Origin: Aurantimonas sp. HBX-1
GTDB taxonomy: Bacteria; Pseudomonadota; Alphaproteobacteria; Rhizobiales; Rhizobiaceae
NCBI RefSeq assembly: GCF_021391535.1
Contig: NZ_CP090066.1
Coordinates: 2,245,501 to 2,309,500 of the forward strand
DNA: 64,000 nt
Reading direction: 5' to 3'
Shown piece after piece: positions 45,192 through 55,230 of this stretch; the stretch's first letter is position 1, and every line of letters starts with the position of its first letter. A program made the translations under genes and the position numbers. The notes beneath the pieces were generated by a model, which was given only the letters and a program-made list of their open reading frames with translations, made no database searches and had not been told where the DNA came from.

Positions 45192-47099
45192 ATGCTTCAG
45201 ATTACCGACCTCTCCGCGCGCGTTGCCGGCCGCCTGCTCATCGACCATGCCAACCTGTCGCTGCCGACGGGCACCAAGGCGGGGCTGGTCGGGCGCAACG
45301 GCGCCGGCAAGTCGACGCTGTTCCGCATCATCACCGGCGACCTCGCGGCGGAGACCGGATCGGTCTCCTTCCCGAAGAACACAAGGCTCGGCCAGGTCGC
45401 CCAGGAGGCGCCGGGGACCGAAGAGTCGCTGATCGAGATCGTGCTGAAGGCCGACCTCGAACGCGTCGCGCTGCTGGCGGAGGCGGAAACCGCCACCGAT
45501 CCGAACCGCATCGCCGACATCCACATCCGGCTCGCGGACATCGAGGCGCACTCGGCGGAGTCGCGCGCGTCCTCCATCCTGTCCGGCCTCGGCTTCGACA
45601 TGGCGGCGCAGGCCCGGCCGGCCTCGTCCTTCTCCGGCGGCTGGCGGATGCGCGTCGCGCTCGCCGCGGTGCTGTTCTCGCAGCCCGACCTGCTGCTGCT
45701 CGACGAGCCGACCAACTATCTCGATCTCGAGGGCACGCTGTGGCTCGAGAACTTCGTCGCGCGCTATCCGCATACCGTGCTGGTCATCAGCCATGACCGC
45801 GACGTCCTCAACAACGCCGTCAACTCGATCGTCCATCTCGACCAGCAGAAGCTGAACTTCTATCGCGGCGACTACGACCAGTTCGAGCGCCAGCGCGCCG
45901 AGAAGCTCGAGCTCCTGCAGAAGGCGATTGGCAAGCAGGAAGCCCACCGCAAGCACATGGAGGCGTTCGTCGAACGCTTCCGCGCCAAGGCCTCGAAGGC
46001 GCGCCAGGCCCAGTCGCGCCTCAAGGCGCTGGAGAAGATGCAGCCGCTGCAGGCGATCGTCGAGGACCACGTGACGCCGTTCGTCTTCGAGGCGCCGGAA
46101 AAGGCCGCGGCTTCGCCGATCATCCGCATGGAACGGGCGACGGTCGGCTACACGCCGGGCCGGCCGATCCTGTCGCGCCTCGACCTGCGCATCGACACCG
46201 ACGACCGGATCGCGCTGCTCGGCCAGAACGGCAACGGCAAGTCGACCTTCGCCAAGCTGCTGGCCGGCCGGCTGGCGGAACAGTCGGGCACCATCACCCG
46301 CGCGCCGGGGCTGAAGATCGCCTTCTTCGCGCAGCACCAGATCGACGACCTGCGGCCGGCCGAAAGCGCCGTCCAGCACGTGCGGCGGCTGATGCCGGAC
46401 GCGGCGGAGGCCAAGGTCCGGGCCAAGGTGGCGCGGATGGGCCTGCCGACGCAGAAGATGGACACCGCCGCCGAGAAGCTCTCCGGCGGCGAGAAGGCGC
46501 GGCTCCTGATGGGCCTTGCGACGCTCGATGCGCCGAACCTCCTGATCCTCGACGAGCCGACGAACCATCTCGACATCGAGGCCCGCGAGAGCCTGGTGCG
46601 GGCGCTCAACGACTTCCCCGGTGCCGTCATCCTGATCAGCCATGACCGCCACATGGTGGAGGCGACGATGGACCGGCTGTGGATCGTCGCCGAGGGCACG
46701 GTGTCGCGCTATGACGGCGACCTCGAGGATTACAAGAAGCTGGTCCTCTCCGGCGGCACCAAGGGCAACAGCGTCGGCGCCGATCCGGCCGAGGCTGCGA
46801 CGGCGGCACCGGTCCAGGTCTCGAAGATCGACCAGCGCCGCATCGCCGCCGAGCGCCGCGAGCAGCTGAAGCCGCTGAAGGCGAAGATCAGCCAGCTGGA
46901 TATCCAGATCTCGCGCCTGCAGAAGACCATCGAGGGGCTCGACGAGACGCTCGGCGATGCCGCGCTCTACACCCGCGACCCGGCGCGGGCCGCCGCGCTC
47001 AACAAGCAGCGTTCGGACGCCGCCAAGACGCTGGCTGCCTGCGAGGAAAACTGGCTGGCGCTGACCGAGGAACACGACGCGGCGATGGCGGTGGAATAG
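45192..47099 (+). CDS. ABC-F family ATPase (YheS/Uup-like)
   Basis: A 635-residue soluble protein with two ABC domains and no membrane segment: first Walker A GRNGAGKST (about residue 36) with FSGGWRMRVALA and LLLLDEPTNYLD; second GQNGNGKST (about 349) with LSGGEKARLL and LLILDEPTNHLD. The linker between them (about 240-305, rich in Lys, Gln and Ala) and a C-terminal coiled coil (about 550-635) fit ABC-F ribosome-associated factors. Exact subfamily not certain. An AAGGG site supports ATG 45192; upstream in-frame starts lack one. Confidence 0.92.
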   Translation: MLQITDLSARVAGRLLIDHANLSLPTGTKAGLVGRNGAGKSTLFRIITGDLAAETGSVSFPKNTRLGQVAQEAPGTEESLIEIVLKADLERVALLAEAETATDPNRIADIHIRLADIEAHSAESRASSILSGLGFDMAAQARPASSFSGGWRMRVALAAVLFSQPDLLLLDEPTNYLDLEGTLWLENFVARYPHTVLVISHDRDVLNNAVNSIVHLDQQKLNFYRGDYDQFERQRAEKLELLQKAIGKQEAHRKHMEAFVERFRAKASKARQAQSRLKALEKMQPLQAIVEDHVTPFVFEAPEKAAASPIIRMERATVGYTPGRPILSRLDLRIDTDDRIALLGQNGNGKSTFAKLLAGRLAEQSGTITRAPGLKIAFFAQHQIDDLRPAESAVQHVRRLMPDAAEAKVRAKVARMGLPTQKMDTAAEKLSGGEKARLLMGLATLDAPNLLILDEPTNHLDIEARESLVRALNDFPGAVILISHDRHMVEATMDRLWIVAEGTVSRYDGDLEDYKKLVLSGGTKGNSVGADPAEAATAAPVQVSKIDQRRIAAERREQLKPLKAKISQLDIQISRLQKTIEGLDETLGDAALYTRDPARAAALNKQRSDAAKTLAACEENWLALTEEHDAAMAVE

Positions 47100-47312
47100 G
47101 CTCCCGCGGTCGCCGATGGCCGGCGCCCGCCCAAGCAACCTCTTGCATTCCAAAGCCGAACCGGCTTGATCCGGCGTCGCAAAACTGTCATTTCCGCTGG
47201 CACTGAGCCTAAAGGGCCGACTCCCGGTCGCGCCGCCTGCTACGCTGCCCCGCATCGCGCCAGGCAGCGGCGCTGTCGGATCCGGGCTCGCAGCGCAGGT
47301 CGATCTCTTCCC

Positions 47313-48077
47313 ATGCCGACATTCCTCACCCGCGCGGCGACCCTGGCAATCGCGATCCCGCGGGCCGCCCTCTCCCGCCGGACCGGACGCGAGCTGTTCT
47401 GGTTCGGCGCGCTTGCCCTCGTCTCCCTGGCGGTTGCGTGGGGGTTCTCGCTGATCGTCGAGCCCACCACGGGGCCGACGGAATTTCCGGCCGAGAACGG
47501 CCCCAGCGAGATCTTGCAGGCGGTCATGGTCATCCTGGCGGGACTGCTGTTCTTCCTCGCGGCGCTCCGTTTCGGCTTCGAGATCTTCTACGCCAGCGTT
47601 GCCCTCGCGGTCGCCTGTGGCCTTGCGGCCGCCAGGGAATTCCCGCGCTGCGGCAGTGCCTACTACGACGTCGGTCCGTGCGTCACCGGGGACGCCAAGA
47701 CGCTGATCTCGCTGGCTCTCGTGGGGCTGGCGCTCGTCCTGCTCGCCATTCGCCGAGAGGCGGTTTCCCGCCACTTGCGGGAACTCAACTTCTTCTGGGT
47801 GGTCCCCTGCGCCGTCAGCGGCGTGGCGCTGGTCGTTGCCGAGATCTATGGCGAGACGCTCTACCAGGTCTGGATCGAGGAGACGCTCGAGCTGGCGAGC
47901 TACCTCAACCTGCTCGTCTTCGCGGCCATACTGAACGTCAGGCCGCAATGGTTCCAGGTGCCGAGAGCGCCCTACTGGAAGCCGGCGACCGTCCTGAAGC
48001 GCAGGCGTGCCACGAATGGCGGCGGCGTCAGGCCTTCTTCACCCAGCGGCGATCATCGGTCTGCTGCCAGTAGGTGA
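47313..48077 (+). CDS. Multi-pass membrane protein of unknown function
   Basis: A 254-residue protein with six hydrophobic helices (about 27-48, 65-85, 88-105, 125-143, 160-180 and 195-212). The third and fourth are joined by a loop with two cysteines (PRCGSAYYDVGPCVTG) that could form a disulfide on the outer face. The C-terminal 40 residues are polar and basic. I do not recognise a family. The ATG at 47313 starts just before the first helix. Its last 50 bases overlap holC on the other strand. Confidence 0.7.
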   Translation: MPTFLTRAATLAIAIPRAALSRRTGRELFWFGALALVSLAVAWGFSLIVEPTTGPTEFPAENGPSEILQAVMVILAGLLFFLAALRFGFEIFYASVALAVACGLAAAREFPRCGSAYYDVGPCVTGDAKTLISLALVGLALVLLAIRREAVSRHLRELNFFWVVPCAVSGVALVVAEIYGETLYQVWIEETLELASYLNLLVFAAILNVRPQWFQVPRAPYWKPATVLKRRRATNGGGVRPSSPSGDHRSAASR

Positions 48078-48480
48078 CCGCATGGCCGGCGGCCTTCTCG
48101 GCCGCCCAGCGCTCTCTCGCCCGGGCGATCTGCTCGCCGTCGTGCCCGTCGAATAGATAGACGGCGCGGACGTAGCGATCGAGCGGCGGCGGAGTCGCGC
48201 CCTCCACCAGGAACCGCACGTGCGGGTCGTTGGATTCCTGGCCGGCCTCGACGGTCAGCAGGATCGGCTGCAGCGCGGCCGAGCCTTCCGCGTCGCTGCC
48301 ATGCGGCAGGAAGCCGTCATCCTTGTAGACCCAAAGATGGTGGTCCAGCGCGTCGCGGCGTTCCTCGGTGAGGAACTGCACGACGACGCGCCAGCCCCGC
48401 GCGAGGCTGCGCTCGAGGAGGTCCGGCAACGCGTCCTCGAGCCGGCTCTCGGTCATGTGGTAGAACAGGACTTCCGCCAA
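48028..48480 (-). CDS. holC: DNA polymerase III chi subunit
   Basis: Links the clamp loader to SSB at the replication fork, with psi in some bacteria. The 150 residues match HolC: EVLFYHMTESRLEDALPDLLE, WRVVVQFLTEERRDALDHHLW, FLPHG and the end WQQTDDRRWVKKA. The start codon is TTG at 48480 with a GGAGGGGGG site seven bases before it; there is no nearby ATG. It follows pepA by 86 bases on the same strand, the usual pairing, and overlaps the convergent membrane-protein gene. Confidence 0.93.
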   Translation of the reverse strand: MAEVLFYHMTESRLEDALPDLLERSLARGWRVVVQFLTEERRDALDHHLWVYKDDGFLPHGSDAEGSAALQPILLTVEAGQESNDPHVRFLVEGATPPPLDRYVRAVYLFDGHDGEQIARARERWAAEKAAGHAVTYWQQTDDRRWVKKA

Positions 48481-48566
48481 CGTGCCCCCCTCCCGATCGC
48501 CTGGTCCGCAAGGGCCCGCAGGACCGGTCCGCTCGCGACGGCCCGCTCCCGCAAACCTCGCCGGCG

Positions 48567-50075
48567 TCAGACGGCCTGGTAATGGTCCTTGACCAGCCGG
48601 TCGAGCAGCCGCACGCCGAATCCCGAGGCCCAGGACTGGTTGTACTCGTTGGCCGGCGAGCCCATCGCGGTTCCGGCGATGTCGAGATGCGCCCAGGGCA
48701 CGTCGTTGACGAAGCGCTGCAGGAACTGCGCGGCGGTGATCGAACCCGCCGCCCGGCCGCCGCCGATATTGCGGATATCGGCGAACTTGCCCTCGATCAG
48801 CTTGTCGTATTCCGGGCCTAGCGGGAGCCGCCAGACCTTCTCGCCGCTGGTCTTGCCGGCCGCGGCGAGCCGCTCGGCAAGTTCGTCGTTGTTGGAGAAC
48901 AGCCCGGCATGGTGATTGCCGAGCGCGACGATGATCGCGCCGGTCAGGGTGGCGAGATTGACCATGAACTTCGGCTTGAAGCGCTGCTGGCAGTACCAGA
49001 GCACGTCGGCGAGAACGAGCCGGCCCTCGGCGTCGGTGTTGAGCACCTCGATCGTGGTGCCGGACATCGCGGTGACGATGTCGCCCGGACGCTGGGCGTT
49101 GCCGTCGACGCTGTTCTCGACCAGGCCGACGATGCCGATGGCGTTGACCTTCGCCGACCGCCGGGCGAGCGCCCGCATCAGCCCGGTCACGGCGGCGGCG
49201 CCGCCCATGTCGCCCTTCATCTCGTCCATCGAGGCGGCCGGCTTGATCGACAGGCCGCCGGTGTCGAACACGACACCCTTGCCGACGAAGGCGACGGGCG
49301 CCTGGTCGTCCGGGCCGCCGTTCCAGCGCATGATGACGACGCGCGGCGGACGCGGCGAGCCCTGCGCGACGCCGAGCAGCGCATCCATCTTCAGGTCGCG
49401 CAGCTGGCTCTCGCCGAGCACCTCGACATCGACACCCTCGGCCGCCAGCGCCTCGATGCGCTCGGCGAATTCCACCGGTCCAAGCGTGTTCGCCGGCTCG
49501 TTGACGAGGTCGCGGGCGAGCATCGTCCCGGCGGCGATCGCCTCCTCGACGGCATAGGCAGCGCGAACCGCTTCCGGATCGGCGACGGCGAAGCGCAGGC
49601 GCACCGGCTCCTTCGAATCGTCGGTCTCGTCGTCCTTCTTCTTCGACGCCTTGGTCTTGTAGAGGTCGAAATCGTAACTGCGCAGCACGGCGCCGGCGGC
49701 GACGCGGGCGATATCGGCCGGCGCGACGACCTGGCCCTGCGGCAGGTCACAGCGCACCGTGGCGGACCTGGCGCCCTTGAGCTTGGCCGCAACGACGCCG
49801 CCGAGCTTCAGCCAGTCCTCTTCCGTCGTGGCCTTGTCCGAATGCGTGCCGACGACCAGCAGGCGGTCGACCGTCATGTCCTGCGGCGCGAGGATGTCGA
49901 GCGTGGCGAGCGACTTGCCCTTGAAGCGGGCCGGCTTGCCGGCCTTCTCCACCAGCGACGTCACCGCGCCGCCCAGTTCCGAAGCTACCGCCCCGCCGGC
50001 GCCCGCGAGCACGACGAGCACGCCTTCCGGCTCGACGTCGGCGGAAACGAATTCGATCTGTGGTAGGGCGGCCAT
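48567..50075 (-). CDS. pepA: Leucyl aminopeptidase (M17)
   Basis: Two-metal cytosolic aminopeptidase that also has DNA-binding roles in some bacteria. The 502-residue protein has an N-terminal macro-like domain (about 1-165) and the catalytic domain with [15 protein letters not shown], the metal-binding [14 protein letters not shown] (the family signature) and GAIIVALG. An AGGAG site eight bases upstream fixes the ATG. Upstream of holC; divergent from lptF across 243 bases. Confidence 0.96.
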   Translation of the reverse strand: MAALPQIEFVSADVEPEGVLVVLAGAGGAVASELGGAVTSLVEKAGKPARFKGKSLATLDILAPQDMTVDRLLVVGTHSDKATTEEDWLKLGGVVAAKLKGARSATVRCDLPQGQVVAPADIARVAAGAVLRSYDFDLYKTKASKKKDDETDDSKEPVRLRFAVADPEAVRAAYAVEEAIAAGTMLARDLVNEPANTLGPVEFAERIEALAAEGVDVEVLGESQLRDLKMDALLGVAQGSPRPPRVVIMRWNGGPDDQAPVAFVGKGVVFDTGGLSIKPAASMDEMKGDMGGAAAVTGLMRALARRSAKVNAIGIVGLVENSVDGNAQRPGDIVTAMSGTTIEVLNTDAEGRLVLADVLWYCQQRFKPKFMVNLATLTGAIIVALGNHHAGLFSNNDELAERLAAAGKTSGEKVWRLPLGPEYDKLIEGKFADIRNIGGGRAAGSITAAQFLQRFVNDVPWAHLDIAGTAMGSPANEYNQSWASGFGVRLLDRLVKDHYQAV

Positions 50076-50318
50076 GCAAACTCCTGTCGCGGTGCGGTCG
50101 GTGCCCAGGGCGCCGCGTGAATCGGACGGCGCCGGGCCGAGCGTATGATGGATGCGCAGGCGGGCTTTGCAAGGTCGGTGCCGGCGGTTACACGGCGTTA
50201 ACCACGTCGCTTCGCCCTTCTTTAGCCAAGCTGTTGCAGTGTACGGGGGGACGTCCGCGCTGCGGACACTCCCGGCGAAGCGATGGCGGCGGGGCGTGCA
50301 ATCGGAAGACGGTAACGG

Positions 50319-51506
50319 ATGACGCTTCTCGAACGCTACGTCTTCAAGGCCGCCTTCGGGTATGCTGCGGGATCGCTTGCCTCGCTGGTGCTGATCGTCT
50401 GGATCGTGCAGGCGCTGTCGCGGATCGACATCATCAAGACGACGGCGTCGGCGGCCGGCAACATCTTCTGGATCGCGCTGATGCTGCTGCCGGGGCTGGT
50501 GGCGGGCGTGCTGCCCTTCGCCGTGCTGATCGGCGCCATCCAGGCGCTGAACTCCCTGAATGCCGGGTCAGAGCGGGCCGTCATCTCGGCCGCCGGCGCC
50601 TCGCCGAAGGTGGTCACCCGGCCGATCCTGCTGCTCGGGGCGATCGCCGGGCTGATCATCCTGTTTCTCAGCCATGTGGTCGGGCCCTACTCGTCGAGTT
50701 CCTTCCAGAACGGCCTGCGCTCGATCAATGCCGACACGCTGACCCTCTTCCTGCAGCCCGGGCGGTTCGAACGCGTCCAGGACGACCTGGTGGTCAGCGT
50801 CGGCGACGCCAACGGCGCGGTGATCGAAAGCCTGTTCATCTCCGATACCCGCGATCCGACCGTCGACCTCACCTATTTCGCCCGCGAAGCTCGGGTGGTC
50901 GACGACGGCGACCGCTCCAACCTGCTGCTCTACGACGGGCAGCTGCATCGGCGCAGCACCACCGATGGCGGCGTGTCGGTCATCGAATTCCAGACCTATG
51001 CGTTCGATCTCGCCGAACTGCGCCCCTCCTCCAACGGCGACTGGACCCGCACATCGGAACGCAGCACCGTCGATCTGCTGTTCCCCGATCCGAACGATCC
51101 GATCTTCCAGTCGAAGCCGCTGAACCTCGTCGAAGAGTTCACCGACCGCATGTCGAGCTGGCTGTATGCCATCGCCTTCGCGCTCTGGGCCGTGGTCGTC
51201 GCCGGCGATCCGCGCACCAACCGGCAGGGTACCGGGCCGGCGATGTTCCTCGGCCTCGCCGGCGGCCTCGTGCTCAAGGCGCTGGGCTTCGTGGCACTGT
51301 CGCTGATCGAGGAAGGCTACGTCTGGGTGTTCGTCAGCTATCTGCTGCCGCTCGGCGCCATAGCGGCCAACATCTTCCTGATCTGGCGCGGTCTCGGTCC
51401 CGCCAACTGGCCGCTCAGCGAATGGACGGCGGTGCAGATGGACCGCGTGACGGCGATGCTGACGCGGTTCCGCCCGGCGTCGTACCAGAACGGTGACGGC
51501 CGATGA
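50319..51506 (+). CDS. lptF: LPS export permease LptF
   Basis: One of two inner-membrane permease subunits of the LptB2FGC machine that pulls lipopolysaccharide out of the inner membrane. The 395-residue protein has three N-terminal helices (starting [14 protein letters not shown]), a periplasmic beta-jellyroll (about 125-265) and three C-terminal helices. [15 protein letters not shown] contains the coupling helix. It overlaps lptG by four bases. The ATP-binding LptB is not in the window. Confidence 0.95.
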   Translation: MTLLERYVFKAAFGYAAGSLASLVLIVWIVQALSRIDIIKTTASAAGNIFWIALMLLPGLVAGVLPFAVLIGAIQALNSLNAGSERAVISAAGASPKVVTRPILLLGAIAGLIILFLSHVVGPYSSSSFQNGLRSINADTLTLFLQPGRFERVQDDLVVSVGDANGAVIESLFISDTRDPTVDLTYFAREARVVDDGDRSNLLLYDGQLHRRSTTDGGVSVIEFQTYAFDLAELRPSSNGDWTRTSERSTVDLLFPDPNDPIFQSKPLNLVEEFTDRMSSWLYAIAFALWAVVVAGDPRTNRQGTGPAMFLGLAGGLVLKALGFVALSLIEEGYVWVFVSYLLPLGAIAANIFLIWRGLGPANWPLSEWTAVQMDRVTAMLTRFRPASYQNGDGR

Positions 51507-52585
51507 GGAACTGGACGCTCAACCGCTACTTCTTCCGGCTCTACGTCGTCAGCTTCCTGTCGACGCTGATCGCCGTCTTCGCGCTGGTCTACCTGATCGA
51601 CATGATCGAGGTCAGCCGGCGCGGGCGGATGACCGAGTTCGGCTTCGGCGCCATCGCCCTCTTTTCGGCGCTGCGCGTTCCGTCCTTCATGGAACAGGCC
51701 TTTCCCTTCATCATCCTGTTCTCCTCCATCTTCACGCTGCTGACGCTCAACCGGCGCCTCGAACTGGTCGTGGCGCGCGCCGCCGGCGTCTCGATCTGGC
51801 AGATCCTGCTGCCGTTCGTCGTCGGCTCGCTGTTTCTCGGGCTCCTCGCAACCTTCGCCTACAATCCGCTGTCGGCCTACGCCAAGGGCAAGGCGGCGGA
51901 GTTCGAGGCCCAGACCACCAGTGCCGGCGTCGCGCCGACCTCCGACCAGGTGCCGTGGCTGCGGCAGAACGCCGAGGGGATCACCTCGATCATCGGCGCC
52001 AAGACGGTGGCGCAGAACGGCGTGCTGCTCGGTCAGATCACCGCCTTCGTCTTCGGCGAGGACGGGCTGGTGCGCGAGCGCATCGACGCACCCCAGGCGG
52101 TGCTCGGCGACGGCGCCTGGACGATGGACACCCCTCGGGTCACGCGGATCGGCAATCCGCCGGAGCATCCGGACACGTTCCGGCTGCCGACGAGCCTGCG
52201 GCCGGAATTCGTCGAGCAGCGCCTCGCCGATCCCGAGGCCATCTCGATCTGGGAGCTGGGAGACAAGATCGGCGTTGCCGCCAGTCTCGGCTTTAACTCG
52301 ATGGCGTTCCTGATGCAGTACAACTCGCTCATTGCGCAGCCGGCGCTGTTCATCGCCATGACTCTGCTGGCGGCGACAGTCGCCACGAGGTTTTCGCGCA
52401 CTCGCCAGTCTGCTAGGACTCTCGGCGGTGGCGTGTTGGCGGGTTTCGTGTTGTACGTCGTGACGTTTCTGGCGAAGGCACTCGGCAGCAATGCGGTGGT
52501 TCCGCCGGTTGCGGCTGCGTGGTTTCCAGTGTTGGCAGCAGGATTGTTTGGGGTAACGATCCTGCTCCATCAAGAGGATGGTTAG
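51503..52585 (+). CDS. lptG: LPS export permease LptG
   Basis: Partner of LptF with the same topology: N-terminal helices after [18 protein letters not shown], the coupling-helix region LELVVARAAGVSIWQ, a periplasmic domain (about 120-255) and three final helices ending VTILLHQEDG. At 360 residues it is normal. Its ATG overlaps the lptF stop (ATGA), and its stop lies inside the start region of lptD. Confidence 0.95.
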   Translation: MRNWTLNRYFFRLYVVSFLSTLIAVFALVYLIDMIEVSRRGRMTEFGFGAIALFSALRVPSFMEQAFPFIILFSSIFTLLTLNRRLELVVARAAGVSIWQILLPFVVGSLFLGLLATFAYNPLSAYAKGKAAEFEAQTTSAGVAPTSDQVPWLRQNAEGITSIIGAKTVAQNGVLLGQITAFVFGEDGLVRERIDAPQAVLGDGAWTMDTPRVTRIGNPPEHPDTFRLPTSLRPEFVEQRLADPEAISIWELGDKIGVAASLGFNSMAFLMQYNSLIAQPALFIAMTLLAATVATRFSRTRQSARTLGGGVLAGFVLYVVTFLAKALGSNAVVPPVAAAWFPVLAAGLFGVTILLHQEDG

Positions 52586-52586
52586 T

Positions 52587-55082
52587 ATGATTCCGAGGGG
52601 GACCGACGGCCGGCGAAGGGGTATCGCCGGGCCGCGCGTAAAGGGGTTTCTCCTTGCCGGCACGGCGTTTTGCGCGCTCGGGCTGGCAAGCGGCGAATCC
52701 CATGCGCAACCCGCGCTGCCCGCCGACATCCAGGCACCGGAGAACGCGCAGCTGTTCCTCGAGGCCGACACCGTCACCTATGACAGCGAATCTTCGGTCG
52801 TCACCGCGGGCGGCGGCGTGCAGATCGACTACGGTTCGTACAAGCTGGTCGCCCGGCAGGTCGTCTACGACCAGAACACCCGTCGTTTGATCGCCACCGG
52901 CGATGTGGAACTGCAACAGCCGGACGGGAATCGCATCTACGCGGACTCGATCGACATCACCGACGACTTCCGCGACGGCTTCGTTCAGGCGCTGCGCATC
53001 GAGACCCCGGAGAACACCCGCTTTGCCGCCGCCGACGCCGTCCGGCGCGACGGCAGCGTCACGACCTTCCAGCAGGGCGTCTACACCGCCTGCGAACCCT
53101 GCAAGGAGCACCCGGAGCGGGCGCCGCTCTGGCAGGTGAAGGCCCGCAAGATCGTCTGGGACCAGACGCAGAAGGAAATCCGCTACTACGGCGCGCAGTT
53201 CGAGTTCTTCGGCGCGCCGATCGCCTATCTGCCCTACTTCCAGTCGCCGGACCCGACGGTGAAGCGCAAGTCCGGCTTCCTGCCGCCGTCGTTCCGCTCG
53301 TCCGAAGAGCTCGGATACGGCCTGCGGGTGCCGTATTTCTTCGCCATCGCCGACGACAAGGACGTCACCGTCGCGGGCACCTACTACACCAAGCAGGGTT
53401 TCCTCGGCGAGGTCGAGTACCGCCAGGCCGTCGAGAACGGCTACTTCACCCTCCAGGCCGCCGGCATCGTCCAGCAGGACCCGGACGCGTTCAGCGGCGA
53501 CAACATCTATGGCACGGACGGCGACATTGTCCGCGCCTCGCCGGACTTCGCCAACACCGAACGCGGCATGATCGGCACGACCGGCAAGTTCGCGCTCAGC
53601 GACCGCTGGACGTTCGGCTGGGACGTCCTTGCGCAGTCCGACGAGAACTTCTCCAAGACCTACGAGATCCCCGGCTTCAGCGAGACCCTGCGCACCTCGG
53701 AAATCTATCTCACCGGTCTCGGCGACCAGAGCGTCTTCGACCTGCGGGCGCAGAAATTCGACTTCCAGTCGATCGACCCGACCTTCGAGGACCAGCAGCC
53801 CTACGTACTGCCCAGCTTCGACTACCAGCGCATCGAGCAGGAGGACGTGCTCGGCGGCGAGGTCCAGATCGACCTCAACGTCGCCTCGCTGCATCGCGAG
53901 GAGGACCAGCTCACCGGCCTCTGCGCGACGTCGCTCTCGGACGGGAGCTGCCTGTTCCCGACGACCGGCTACTGGTTCCGCCCCGACCTGACGCGCTACC
54001 TCGGCCTCGAGGGCGACTACACGCGTGCCACGGCCGCAGCCAAGTGGGAGGACAGCTACGCGCTCAACTCCGGCCTCGTGCTGAAGCCGATCGCCGCGGT
54101 GCGCGGAGACCTCTACACCGCCGACATGAGTTCGGACGGGTTCACCAACTACTATGCCGGCCCGACGCCGGGCTTCGATCCCGCGCAGCCGACCGGGTGG
54201 TTCGAGCAGGGCGCCATCGACATCGACGATTCCGGCGCGCGCGGCATGGCCACCGGTGCGCTCGAAGCCCGCTATCCGTATCTGATCGAGACCGCCCACT
54301 CGACGCATGTGATCGAGCCGATCGCCCAGCTGATCGTACGTCCGGACGAGACCCGCATCGGACTCGTGCCGAACGAGGACGCCCAGACGCTGGTGTTCAA
54401 CACCGCCAACCTGTTCGCGCTCGACAAGTTCTCCGGCTACGACCGCATCGAAGGCGGCAGCCGCACCAATTACGGCCTGCGCTACGCCGCGACCCTGGAC
54501 AGCGGCTATTCGCTCGATGCGGTGATCGGCCAGTCCTACCACCTCGGCGGCGTCAACTCGTTCGCCGAAACCGATCTGGCGCTGGTCGGCTACGATTCGG
54601 GACTCGAGACCGACCGGTCCGACTATGTGACGTCGCTCGCCATCGGAACGCCGATCGGCCTCGAATTCGGCACGCAGATGCGGCTCGACGAAGAGGATTA
54701 CGAGCTCCGCCGGACCGACGTCTACGGCTCCTACGCCTTCGCCAGGGGCAGCGCTCAGCTGACCTACACCGAGATCGCGGCGCAGCCGATCTACGGCGCC
54801 ATTGAGGACCGGAGCCAGGTGACCGCATCCGGCACGCTGACCTTCGCCCCCAACTGGACGGCGTTCGGCGCGCTCGGCTACGACATCGAGAACGAGACGG
54901 TGGTCGAGAAGACCTTCGGCGTGGGCTATGCCGACGAGTGCTTCAGCCTCCTCGTGTCCTATTCCGACACGACGAACCGCTACACGCAGGAAGCCAATTC
55001 GACGAAGCTGATGTTCACGGTCGGCCTGCGAACCATCTCGGACTTCTCGCAGTCCTATGATATCGGGGACAGCGGCAGCTGA
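52587..55082 (+). CDS. lptD: LPS-assembly outer-membrane protein LptD
   Basis: Outer-membrane translocon that, with the lipoprotein LptE, places LPS in the outer leaflet. The 831-residue protein has a signal peptide (about 14-39, GFLLAGTAFCALGLASGESHAQ), an N-terminal OstA/LptA-like jellyroll (about 45-160: LEADTVTYDSESSVVTAGG, IYADSIDITDDF) and a large beta-barrel with the conserved PIAYLPYFQSPDPTVKRKSG. A CAAGAGG site nine bases before ATG 52587 favours that start over ATG 52578, which overlaps lptG. Confidence 0.95.
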   Translation: MIPRGTDGRRRGIAGPRVKGFLLAGTAFCALGLASGESHAQPALPADIQAPENAQLFLEADTVTYDSESSVVTAGGGVQIDYGSYKLVARQVVYDQNTRRLIATGDVELQQPDGNRIYADSIDITDDFRDGFVQALRIETPENTRFAAADAVRRDGSVTTFQQGVYTACEPCKEHPERAPLWQVKARKIVWDQTQKEIRYYGAQFEFFGAPIAYLPYFQSPDPTVKRKSGFLPPSFRSSEELGYGLRVPYFFAIADDKDVTVAGTYYTKQGFLGEVEYRQAVENGYFTLQAAGIVQQDPDAFSGDNIYGTDGDIVRASPDFANTERGMIGTTGKFALSDRWTFGWDVLAQSDENFSKTYEIPGFSETLRTSEIYLTGLGDQSVFDLRAQKFDFQSIDPTFEDQQPYVLPSFDYQRIEQEDVLGGEVQIDLNVASLHREEDQLTGLCATSLSDGSCLFPTTGYWFRPDLTRYLGLEGDYTRATAAAKWEDSYALNSGLVLKPIAAVRGDLYTADMSSDGFTNYYAGPTPGFDPAQPTGWFEQGAIDIDDSGARGMATGALEARYPYLIETAHSTHVIEPIAQLIVRPDETRIGLVPNEDAQTLVFNTANLFALDKFSGYDRIEGGSRTNYGLRYAATLDSGYSLDAVIGQSYHLGGVNSFAETDLALVGYDSGLETDRSDYVTSLAIGTPIGLEFGTQMRLDEEDYELRRTDVYGSYAFARGSAQLTYTEIAAQPIYGAIEDRSQVTASGTLTFAPNWTAFGALGYDIENETVVEKTFGVGYADECFSLLVSYSDTTNRYTQEANSTKLMFTVGLRTISDFSQSYDIGDSGS

Positions 55083-55230
55083 CCGGTTGGGAGCCAGCTG
55101 AACGGCCGACGCGCTGCAGCGCTCGATCATGGTGAAATACTGGTCGGGTGATCATTATTTCGCCAGAGCCGACGTCTAGAGGCATCGCAACCTGCCGAAG
55201 CCATCGCCCCGGAGGAGGAGTTCCAGAACC

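Noticed and set aside
47153..47167. Small hairpin AAGCCG/CGGCTT after the ABC-F gene
   Set aside because: Only six pairs with a three-base loop and no T-run; not distinguishable from chance.
45108..47948. 946-codon open frame on the minus strand across the ABC-F gene and the next gene
   Set aside because: Antisense shadow of two real genes with a compositionally odd translation; no start signal or domain.
52413..55130. 905-codon open frame on the minus strand across lptD
   Set aside because: Antisense shadow of lptD; the lptD frame has domain, signal-peptide and operon support.
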